A stretch of DNA of 64,000 nucleotides from Anaerolineae bacterium (GTDB taxonomy: Bacteria; Chloroflexota; Anaerolineae; Aggregatilineales; J027). Shown here in pieces: positions 57,596 through 64,000 of this stretch; position 1 is the stretch's first letter; each line of letters opens with the position of its first letter. The DNA lies in contig WBUL01000009.1 of NCBI GenBank assembly GCA_008933735.1, forward strand, positions 1-64,000, in the 5' to 3' direction. The notes under the pieces are model-generated. The model was not told the DNA's origin. It saw only the letters and a program-made list of their open reading frames with translations, and ran no database searches. The position numbers and the translations under genes are program-made.

Positions 57596-59106
57596 GTATT
57601 TGCTCCCTGATTTTGCTCACGCGCTTTGGTTCTGACAGGGAAAAGCCCCTGTGGACGGAAGACCATTATGAATAACAGCCCCGCACCGAAGAATACCCAG
57701 CGCAGACTTTCCACCGGTTCGTCGGGGAAGGCATCCGGCAGCACCTGAGCAAGATACACCCCGTCAAAAATGGAGATAATCAGGCCGCCAACCAGCACAC
57801 CCCAGACGCTGCCGCGTCCACTCAGCACCACAATGATAAGCAGCGTAATGGATACCTGAAAGCGGAAGAGTTCGGGGAAAATTGCGCCGAGCATGGACGC
57901 ATAGACCGCGCCCGCCAGTCCCGAAAACGACGCCCCAATTGCAAACGCCAGGAGTTTGGTACGGATGGGGTCAACACCCATGAAGTCCGCTGCCGTTTCA
58001 TCTTCGCGGACGGCTTTCCAGGCCCGCCCCAGTCGGGAGTCATCCAACCGCCGTGCGGCCACCAGAATGATGCCCGTCACGAAAATAATGGCATAGTACC
58101 AGAAGGTTGGATTCACCCCAACCCGCAGACTGTTTTTCTCCATCCCGAAACTCTCTTCAACGAGCCTGAAACTGGGCTTGCCCAGTGGGGTAAGGCCCTG
58201 GCTGCCACCTGTCAGGTTAATGTCTTCAACAAGTTCCCAGGATTTGAGTTCAAACTCACGGTCACTGGCGATAACCCGCATGACGCCTGATGCGATCAGC
58301 AGCACAGCGATAATCGCCACTGTCCGCACTAACCTGTCACGCTGGAGGCTTTCCATGTCTACTATATCTCGGCGTATGACACGAATAAGCAAATTGATCA
58401 GCAGCCACCCTGCAAAAAGGACAAAGATAAAGGTCAGTCCGTTGAGATAGTGAACGGGGCGAAAAGCAAAGGAAAAATCCCCAAGATTACGAACAACCGT
58501 AGGGATAATTTCTCCAAAGGCCAGCGTGACAATTGCCAGGTAGTCCCCACGCAGTCTGAGCGTGGGCGCACCGATAATCATCCCGAAAATTGAGGCGACA
58601 ACCGCACAAACCCAGATCGCAAGGAAAAAACTGAGTTCAATATCATGGCTGGGCCAGGTCAAGATTCCGAAAGTATAAGCGCCAATGGCAAAGAAAGCCG
58701 CGTACCCCAGATCGAGCAGCCCTGCAAAGCCAACCACCACGTTTAGTCCCTGGGCCAGCGCCACAAAAATCAGTGCCCGGTTGACCTGTGTAAGCAGCCC
58801 AAAGTCGGTCATCTTTTCAAGTTCACGCAGAATGAAGGGCGCAGTCAGGGCAATGATGCCAACGGTCACGATCTGGATATTTCTTGGCAAAATCTGAATG
58901 TAGTTAAATAACCATTGGGCAATGACCACACAGGTGATAAAAATCAGAGTCAGGTAAATCAACTTCAGCAGGTCAAAACTAATCACCTGGTTGAGAAGTC
59001 CCGCCACCACCGTCGTGGCAAGAAATCCCCCCACAGCAACCAACTGCTGCTGGTTGGAAGGTAGCGCCTGAAAACGGTGGCGGAGGAGCGTTAGATTGTT
59101 TTGCAT
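57592..59106 (-). CDS. livM: ABC transporter permease LivM (enlarged)
   Basis: 504 residues, larger than the usual 300-450. The first 100 residues add three or four helices; the LivM core begins near ALIFVALAQGLNVVVGFAGL. A soluble insertion at about 240-330 (ASDREFELKSWELVEDINLT and after) lies between core helices and should be on the outer face, where it may touch the binding protein. The C-terminal EAA-like loop WKAVREDETAADFMGVDPIR binds the ATPases. ATG 59106. Confidence 0.92.
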   Translation of the reverse strand: MQNNLTLLRHRFQALPSNQQQLVAVGGFLATTVVAGLLNQVISFDLLKLIYLTLIFITCVVIAQWLFNYIQILPRNIQIVTVGIIALTAPFILRELEKMTDFGLLTQVNRALIFVALAQGLNVVVGFAGLLDLGYAAFFAIGAYTFGILTWPSHDIELSFFLAIWVCAVVASIFGMIIGAPTLRLRGDYLAIVTLAFGEIIPTVVRNLGDFSFAFRPVHYLNGLTFIFVLFAGWLLINLLIRVIRRDIVDMESLQRDRLVRTVAIIAVLLIASGVMRVIASDREFELKSWELVEDINLTGGSQGLTPLGKPSFRLVEESFGMEKNSLRVGVNPTFWYYAIIFVTGIILVAARRLDDSRLGRAWKAVREDETAADFMGVDPIRTKLLAFAIGASFSGLAGAVYASMLGAIFPELFRFQVSITLLIIVVLSGRGSVWGVLVGGLIISIFDGVYLAQVLPDAFPDEPVESLRWVFFGAGLLFIMVFRPQGLFPVRTKAREQNQGANT

Positions 59107-59115
59107 ATCATCCCC

Positions 59116-60072
59116 CTAAACCTTCTCGATGGATTGCGTTGACCCAAGAATGCCGGACGGACGGAAGACGAGCAGGAGAATCAGGATGCCAAAGATGATC
59201 GCTCGTGACCATTCTCCGCCAATGTAACCATCGCTTAAGGCTTTGAGCATTCCGATGATAAACGATCCCATCACTGCGCCGCGAATGTTGCCGATGCCAC
59301 CCAGGACTGCCGCCGTGAACGCCATTAACCCTGCCTCAAATCCCATCAGGAAGCGCCCAGAGTTGATGTACAGCCCCCAGATCAGGCCTGCGGCACCTGC
59401 CAGTGCCCCACCTACGAAAAAGGTCATGGAAATGATGCGGTTGACATTGATGCCCATCATGGCAGCCGCTTCACGGTCCTGAGCACAGGCACGCATGGCC
59501 TTGCCGATGCGGGTGCGGTCAATAAACAGTGCCAGCACAATCATAAGGGGAATCGTAACTGAGAGAAGAAATACATCTTTCGTTGTGAAAAAAATAATCA
59601 CCGGTTCTAAATCAAACCATTCCCGAAATACATCCTTGGTGGGGAAGTAGCGCGGGTAGGCGATCTGGGTAGCCCCTTTCCAGATGGCAAAAATCGCTTC
59701 CAGCGCGAAGGACATGCCAACGGCGGTTAAAAGCGGCGCGAGGCGAGGCGCACTGCGAAGCGGGCGATAGGCAATCTGGTCGATGACCACGTTCAGCCCG
59801 CCGGTCACTGCCATTGTAATCAGCAGAATAAAAGGCAGCAGCAGGTATAAGTCCGCTCCGGTCAGGGGCGCAGCCGGGTTAAAGTACTCAAACAAAGTCA
59901 GGGAAAACAGAAACCCGAATGCAAACAGGTCACCGTGAGCAAAATTGATGAGTTCGATGATGCCGTAGACCATAGTGTAACCAAGCGCAATGAGCGCCAG
60001 ATAGCCGCCAATGGTCAGCCCATTCAGCACCTGCTGGACGAAAACTTCTTGGTCAATACTCATCCCAAACAT
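59116..60072 (-). CDS. livH: ABC transporter permease LivH
   Basis: 318 residues, eight or so helices. Typical motifs: QQVLNGLTIGGYLALIALG, YGIIELINFAHGDLFAFG, and the coupling loop IDRTRIGKAMRACAQDREAA with AAMMGINVNRII. Start ATG at 60072; a second ATG three codons later is possible. It is preceded by a hairpin (60102-60128) that should reduce its expression relative to livJ. Confidence 0.94.
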   Translation of the reverse strand: MFGMSIDQEVFVQQVLNGLTIGGYLALIALGYTMVYGIIELINFAHGDLFAFGFLFSLTLFEYFNPAAPLTGADLYLLLPFILLITMAVTGGLNVVIDQIAYRPLRSAPRLAPLLTAVGMSFALEAIFAIWKGATQIAYPRYFPTKDVFREWFDLEPVIIFFTTKDVFLLSVTIPLMIVLALFIDRTRIGKAMRACAQDREAAAMMGINVNRIISMTFFVGGALAGAAGLIWGLYINSGRFLMGFEAGLMAFTAAVLGGIGNIRGAVMGSFIIGMLKALSDGYIGGEWSRAIIFGILILLLVFRPSGILGSTQSIEKV

Positions 60073-60088
60073 TTGGAACCCCCACGCT

Positions 60089-60128
60089 GAAAAATAAGAG
60101 TAGGAGAGGACAATGATTATCCTCTCCT
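60089..60128 (-). terminator. Leaky terminator or processing hairpin between livJ and livH
   Basis: On the minus strand AGGAGAGGA (60128-60120) pairs perfectly with TCCTCTCCT (60110-60102) around a nine-base loop, followed by ACTCTTATTTTTC. The stem is nine base pairs but the U-tract begins a few bases late, so partial read-through is likely. It lies in the only gap of the liv operon. Confidence 0.65.
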
Positions 60129-60167
60129 GAGTATGTGGTTTATGCGTTGACTAGGGCATAGGCCGGA

Positions 60168-61439
60168 CTAGCCTGGGCAGTTCTCATGAGTGGTCGGAGT
60201 AACCAGCGTGCCTTCCACAAATCCGCCATCCACGACGCGGTAACCGTAGAAACCCGCCAGCGTGGAGTCGCCATTTTCATCAAAGCTGAAAGTAGAGGCA
60301 ATACCTTCAAAGTCCGTCGTATTACGCATGGCTTCCAGAATTGCGCCGCGTTCCGCGACGCCAGCGCGGGCAATCGAGTCCAGGATGACCTGCATGGACT
60401 GGTAGGCGTAAACCGAATAGGGATCGGGTTCTTCGTCAAACTGTTCTACATAGTCGTTGTAGAACCGCTGGCCGCCTTCAGTTTCCAGGGTGCTGGGCAG
60501 CGGGCCGGGGAAGGTGAGGTAAACATTATCATTGGCAATTTCTGCCCCGCCAATCTGGTCAAACAGACTGGCGCTTGCTAAACCATCCGGGCCCATGAAC
60601 TTGATGCCGCTGCTGAACAGACCCAATGCGTCCATTTGCTGAATAACCTGCGGGCCGCCCGAATCCATCACAAAACCACCGTAAACCAGGGTCGCGCCAG
60701 AAGCACGGACATCCGTCAGCAGGGCACGGAAGTCAATGTCGGTGGATTCAACGCTGCTGCGCCCGACCACTTCCAGACCAATTTCTTCGGCATGGCGGGC
60801 AAATTCATCTGCAATACCTTTACCGTAGGCCTGGGTATCATCCAGCACGTAGACTTGCTCGAAGCCGAGGCAAACCGCCCAGGATGCAGCGCCAGGGCCC
60901 TGTACATCGTCGGAGCCGTGTGTGCGGAAGTAATTCACCTCACCACTGGGGCGGTAGATGTCCGGTTCGCCTTCTTCGCAGGTTTCACAGGCATGGGTCA
61001 GCCCTGCATAGGTATTCGCCGGGGAAATCTGGGCAATGCCTGCCTCATTGGTGATGGGCATACTGACCTTAGCCGCGCCGCTGTTGTAGGTTCCAAAGTA
61101 AACCATACACTGCGGATCATTAACGCAGCGCTGAGCATTTTCGGCTTCAATCGTACCGTCCCATGCCCCTGTGGTCGGAGAGGCATCATCCAGAAATACA
61201 ATTTGAACTGTGAATCCAGCCGGGCCCTCGCCGTTATTATCAGCCAGATAATGCTCAAGCGCCAGACCAGCCGCTTTCTGCATACTCTCACCAATGGCCT
61301 GTGTTCCTCCGGTCAGAGGCCAGCTTGCGTAAATCTTGATGACCGTATCATCCTGAGCCGTGACTGGAACAGCCACTGCCGCGAGTACTACAACCAGCAC
61401 AAACAACGTCAAAAGGCGGGAAAAAATTCTACGCTTCAT
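60168..61439 (-). CDS. livJ: Branched-chain amino acid-type ABC transporter substrate-binding protein
   Basis: 423 residues. Signal peptide 1-28 (cleavage after VTA), no lipobox, then a type I periplasmic binding fold: IKIYASWPLTGGTQAIGESM, FLDDASPTTGAW, NTYAGLTHACETCEEG (with extra Cys), YGGFVMDSGGPQVIQQMDALG. In a cell without an outer membrane a free binding protein would be lost unless bound, so a surface interaction may exist. Ligand may be an amino acid, urea or amide; the two Cys pairs are not usual for LivJ. ATG 61439 with AAGGAAG upstream. Confidence 0.92.
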   Translation of the reverse strand: MKRRIFSRLLTLFVLVVVLAAVAVPVTAQDDTVIKIYASWPLTGGTQAIGESMQKAAGLALEHYLADNNGEGPAGFTVQIVFLDDASPTTGAWDGTIEAENAQRCVNDPQCMVYFGTYNSGAAKVSMPITNEAGIAQISPANTYAGLTHACETCEEGEPDIYRPSGEVNYFRTHGSDDVQGPGAASWAVCLGFEQVYVLDDTQAYGKGIADEFARHAEEIGLEVVGRSSVESTDIDFRALLTDVRASGATLVYGGFVMDSGGPQVIQQMDALGLFSSGIKFMGPDGLASASLFDQIGGAEIANDNVYLTFPGPLPSTLETEGGQRFYNDYVEQFDEEPDPYSVYAYQSMQVILDSIARAGVAERGAILEAMRNTTDFEGIASTFSFDENGDSTLAGFYGYRVVDGGFVEGTLVTPTTHENCPG

Positions 61440-61482
61440 ATGAAAAACTTCCTTAAATTGATCTGTAATTTAGGTCTCGCAG

Positions 61483-61511
61483 ATAGTACCGCTTTGGAAC
61501 AAACATTTCAA
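61483..61511 (-). promoter_or_regulatory. Promoter of the liv operon
   Basis: Minus-strand TTGAAA (61511-61506) and TACTAT (61488-61483) are separated by exactly 17 bases. The leader to ATG 61439 is about 37 bases and contains the AAGGAAG ribosome site. Confidence 0.65.
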
Positions 61512-61531
61512 GAAAATAGCCCGAACCGGGC
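61512..61531 (-). terminator. Terminator after the epimerase gene
   Basis: GCCCG-GTT-CGGGC on the minus strand (61531-61519) is followed by TATTTTC. It lies 50 bases after the epimerase stop and directly before the -35 box of the liv promoter, separating the two same-strand units. Confidence 0.5.
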
Positions 61532-61581
61532 AGCAGTTCAGGCTAAAAGTTCAAGAATAGGGGGACAGAATTGGCGCGAAT

Positions 61582-62469
61582 CTACAAAAACTGGGCGACA
61601 ACGCGCCTCACGCCTTCTTCAATTGAGATTCGGGGTTCAAAGTGCAGCAGAGCACGCTGGCGGTCAAGGTTGGGGTATTTTTCCAGCGTCATGCGCTCTG
61701 GCAGTGGAATTAAATCCCAGTAATCTTCAACATTGACCCCCACCAGATCGGCGATATACCGGGCCAGCCATTCAGTTTCAATAATATGAGGGTGCCCGAT
61801 GTTAATGATATGACAGCCGCTTAAATTCACCGTTTCGGCAATCGCCCGCACCGCGTCGTCCATGTGCAGCCAGCCGCGCTTGCTGTTCTGATGCACAGTG
61901 ATGCGCTGGTGTTTGGCGAGTCCTTCGGCAAAGCGGATCATGGCCGAGCGATGCGCCCCCCGCGTTTCATCTTCATGATAAAACATAAAGGGGCGCAAAA
62001 TGACAACATCCAGCCCATATTCGCGGTGCTCGTATTCCAGCAGTTTTTCGCTGAGATACTTGGTCAGACCATAGCGGTTAGTCGGCACCAGGGGATCAAG
62101 GGTTTCGACCTGTTCTCCGGCGGTGTTCCCGTAGACTTCAGAAGTCGAAAAATAAACCATTTTTGACCCGAAAATTTTGCACATCTGGGCGATGTTGTTG
62201 GTGCCGCTGAGGTTGGTATCCACTGCCATATGAGGGGAGCCTTCGCAGGTTACGCGGCTGACCATCGCTGCCAGATGAAAAACCACTTCGGGCCTAAAAG
62301 TCTGGAAGGTGGGCAGCAGATCATTCGGGAAAACAATATTTGTCTGCGTGTAATCATCATACCAACCGGGCTGCAAATCGGCACGGACGACCTGATGGCC
62401 GTTCTCCCGGAGTTGGCGCACCAGATGCACCCCGATGTTCCCTTCTGACCCTGTAATCAAAACACGCAC
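61582..62469 (-). CDS. NAD-dependent epimerase/dehydratase (extended SDR)
   Basis: 295 residues. Nucleotide loop VLITGSEGNIGVHL at the N-terminus, catalytic Ser/Tyr/Lys in STSEVYGNTAGEQ and YGLTKYLSEKLL. It acts on a nucleotide-sugar such as UDP-glucose or dTDP-sugar; which one is not determined. I choose GTG 62469, with AAAGGA eight bases upstream, over GTG 62487, which has none. Its stop is followed by the terminator at 61512-61531. Confidence 0.88.
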   Translation of the reverse strand: MRVLITGSEGNIGVHLVRQLRENGHQVVRADLQPGWYDDYTQTNIVFPNDLLPTFQTFRPEVVFHLAAMVSRVTCEGSPHMAVDTNLSGTNNIAQMCKIFGSKMVYFSTSEVYGNTAGEQVETLDPLVPTNRYGLTKYLSEKLLEYEHREYGLDVVILRPFMFYHEDETRGAHRSAMIRFAEGLAKHQRITVHQNSKRGWLHMDDAVRAIAETVNLSGCHIINIGHPHIIETEWLARYIADLVGVNVEDYWDLIPLPERMTLEKYPNLDRQRALLHFEPRISIEEGVRRVVAQFL

Positions 62470-62499
62470 GCCAGAATTTCCTTTCACTAAAACCGAAAA

Positions 62500-62508
62500 A
62501 TTCTACCA
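62500..62508 (-). promoter_or_regulatory. Extended -10 promoter of the epimerase gene
   Basis: TGG-TAGAAT on the minus strand, about 30 bases before the chosen GTG start. No convincing -35 box. The rest of the gap between the epimerase and the ABC exporter (62509-62574) holds the GAGGAGA ribosome site of the exporter. Confidence 0.4.
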
Positions 62509-62574
62509 CTTTTTCCAGTAGACGACAGCGTAATCCTCCTGTAATCTCACAATCACGTATGAGGAGATAAGTCC

Positions 62575-64000
62575 ATGTACAGTGGCGAATGGTGGCGATT
62601 TATCTATGCCGATGACGCGGAAAAAACACCGGGGGTAACGTGGCAGCTTATCAGGCGTGTTCTCAACTACGCAAAGCCCTACTGGTTTAAACTCACGCTG
62701 ATGCTTGTAACGATCATCATCAGCGCGGGGCTGTCCATGGTCGTGCCATTGGCACTGCGTGAACTGATTGATCATGCCATCCCTGAAAAAGACGCCTCAA
62801 GGCTCAATTGGCTGGCACTGGCATTGTTTTTCATCCCAATTTTCAACAGTGCCGTGCTGACTTTTCAGCGCTGGTTGAATTCGGATGTCGGGGAAGGGCT
62901 GATCTTTGATCTGCGGCGCGAACTGTATAACCATATGCAGCGCATGTCCGTGCGGTTTTACGTCGCCAATAAAACAGGCGAACTGATGAGCCGTCTGAAT
63001 AACGATGTGGTGGGCGCACAGCAGGCCATTAACAACACCTTTGTGGCGTTGATTACCAACAGTGTTACGGTGATAGGTGTTCTGATCGTCATGCTCTCGC
63101 TGGAGTGGCGTCTGACACTGGCAGGTCTGGTGATACTTCCCCTGGTGATCATTCCAGCGCGGCGTTTCGGACGAAATCTACGAACGGTGGTGCACGAGGC
63201 CATGACCCTCAATGCCAAGATGAACGCCGTCATGAACGAAACCCTGAATATTAACGGGATTATGCTCACCAAGCTGTTCGGGCGGGCGAGCGATGAATCG
63301 TCCCGGTTCGAAGATCGGGCACGAAAAGTGGCAGATATTGGCGTGCAGCGGGCCGTGATGGGCAGCGCGTTTTTTGCGATTCTTGGTCTGGTGGGTGCAT
63401 TTGGGACGGCGGTGGTGTATTGGCTCGGTGGGCATCTGGTCTTAAGCGGAGCCCTGACGGTCGGGACACTGGTCGCATTTGCAGCCCTGCTTGGAAATTT
63501 ATATGGCCCATTACAGGCGCTGGTCAATGCCCCTGTGGAACTGGCCTCAAGTCTGGTCAGCTTTGAGCGGGTCTTTGAAGTGGTCGATCTGCCCGTTGAA
63601 GTTAAGGAGAAAGAAAATCCGGTCGCACTGAAAAGCATCCAGGGCAAAATTGAATTTGAGGACGTAACGTTCAGCTATAACGCTTTAAAGGCTCCCAGCC
63701 TGAGCAAAGCCAACCGTTTTGGTGAAGAAAATATCGAAGCCGTGCTGAGCGACGCTCCTGTAGATGGCAAGAGTTCACCCCTCTCTCAGGCACGCACGGA
63801 CGCGGTACAAAATCTCAACTTCACGATTGAGCCGGGCCAGCTAGCAGCGCTGGTCGGGCCAAGCGGCGCGGGAAAAACCACGATTACCTACCTCCTGCCC
63901 CGCCTGTACGACCCGACTTCAGGGGTGATTCGGATTGATGGGTATGATCTCCGTGACGTGGGGTTGAAGGATTTAGCGGATAACATCGGCATGGTGACAC
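62575..64000 (+). CDS. ABC exporter (MsbA/LmrA type), 5' part, cut by window edge
   Basis: 475 codons are visible from ATG 62575, which follows GAGGAGA by eight bases. A type IV exporter membrane domain with six helices spans about 35-330 (including GELMSRLNNDVVGAQQAINN at the coupling region), then the nucleotide-binding domain starts at KIEFEDVTFSY with A-loop Tyr368 and Walker A GPSGAGKT at about 428-435. Between Tyr368 and the conserved VQNLNFTIEPG there is a 40-residue insertion (370-409; rich in Ser, Ala, Lys) where relatives have only a few residues. The signature and Walker B lie beyond the window. It probably works as a homo- or heterodimer with another half; the cargo is unknown. 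Confidence 0.92.
   Translation, partial: MYSGEWWRFIYADDAEKTPGVTWQLIRRVLNYAKPYWFKLTLMLVTIIISAGLSMVVPLALRELIDHAIPEKDASRLNWLALALFFIPIFNSAVLTFQRWLNSDVGEGLIFDLRRELYNHMQRMSVRFYVANKTGELMSRLNNDVVGAQQAINNTFVALITNSVTVIGVLIVMLSLEWRLTLAGLVILPLVIIPARRFGRNLRTVVHEAMTLNAKMNAVMNETLNINGIMLTKLFGRASDESSRFEDRARKVADIGVQRAVMGSAFFAILGLVGAFGTAVVYWLGGHLVLSGALTVGTLVAFAALLGNLYGPLQALVNAPVELASSLVSFERVFEVVDLPVEVKEKENPVALKSIQGKIEFEDVTFSYNALKAPSLSKANRFGEENIEAVLSDAPVDGKSSPLSQARTDAVQNLNFTIEPGQLAALVGPSGAGKTTITYLLPRLYDPTSGVIRIDGYDLRDVGLKDLADNIGMVT

Noticed and set aside
60636-61736. A 366-residue plus-strand open frame across livJ and the liv promoter
   Set aside because: It runs through a signal peptide, promoter and terminator on the other strand and shows no protein features; a shadow frame.
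1-64000. tRNA, rRNA or riboswitch genes
   Set aside because: I looked in the intergenic gaps and saw no cloverleaf, rRNA segment or known riboswitch core; the gaps are too short for most. A covariance-model search was not possible.

Overview
The window reads as an ordinary chromosomal stretch of a bacterium most likely from the phylum Chloroflexota (Anaerolineae-like). This is an inference from gene style, not from a marker gene: large soluble Ser/Thr kinases fused to AAA/TPR or response-regulator modules, exported proteins with Thr/Pro-rich low-complexity stalks, a class A penicillin-binding protein with a long repeat-bearing cytosolic N-terminus, several GT39/GT87-type membrane glycosyltransferases, and frequent TTG start codons. 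I see no rRNA, tRNA, CRISPR array, insertion sequence, prophage or integrase. Coding density is very high; no gene-free stretch reaches 300 bases, and the longest (30116-30279, 61440-61581, 209-345, 19037-19171, 7016-7141) hold promoters, terminators or nothing recognisable. Many neighbours overlap by 4 nt (ATGA, GTGA or TTGA).

Layout. 1-208 is the tail of a membrane protein. ftsH follows on the plus strand with its own promoter and terminator. A minus-strand operon (7015 down to 2308) runs winged-helix protein, DUF3524/queuosine-mannosyltransferase-like GT4, hot-dog thioesterase, long-chain acyl-CoA ligase, HAD-IB phosphatase. Divergently lies comEC, whose metallo-beta-lactamase domain appears to have lost its metal ligands. 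At 9564-14556 a tightly overlapping plus-strand cassette encodes a ParB/Srx-like protein, a 1214-residue kinase-AAA-TPR signalling protein, a calcineurin-like phosphoesterase and a small membrane protein; this is the best candidate for an undescribed functional unit. 14559-20873 is mixed accessory metabolism: zinc-ribbon/SHOCT membrane protein, GH-A-type glycosidase-like protein, GT39-type transferase, M20 peptidase, GT87-type protein, MaoC-like hydratase. 20940-24932 is the class A PBP.

25049-35043: small proteins of unknown role, a DCC-type thiol oxidoreductase, a minus-strand operon of kinase-receiver-HTH fusion, NagD-type HAD and exported zinc metallopeptidase, then a lipoprotein-like protein, a berberine-bridge-type FAD oxidase, a membrane GT2 and an orphan OmpR-type regulator. 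35035-43799: Thr/Pro-stalk zinc-ribbon membrane protein, formiminotransferase-cyclodeaminase with an M23 endopeptidase, and a minus-strand operon of coiled-coil protein, LCP-family wall-polymer ligase, M24 peptidase and YtcJ-type amidohydrolase.

43908-56025 is largely envelope biogenesis: two GT4 enzymes, a minus-strand operon of MurA-like protein, alpha/beta hydrolase, membrane-anchored MurF and Ddl, then an ECF sigma factor with a membrane partner and FabH, then GT4, WecB and a hexapeptide acyltransferase. 56089-61439 is a complete branched-chain-amino-acid-type ABC importer operon (livJHMGF) with a likely attenuating hairpin after livJ. The window ends with an NAD-dependent epimerase and the first 475 codons of an ABC exporter.

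All functional calls rest on reading motifs in the translated sequence; no database or structure search was run.
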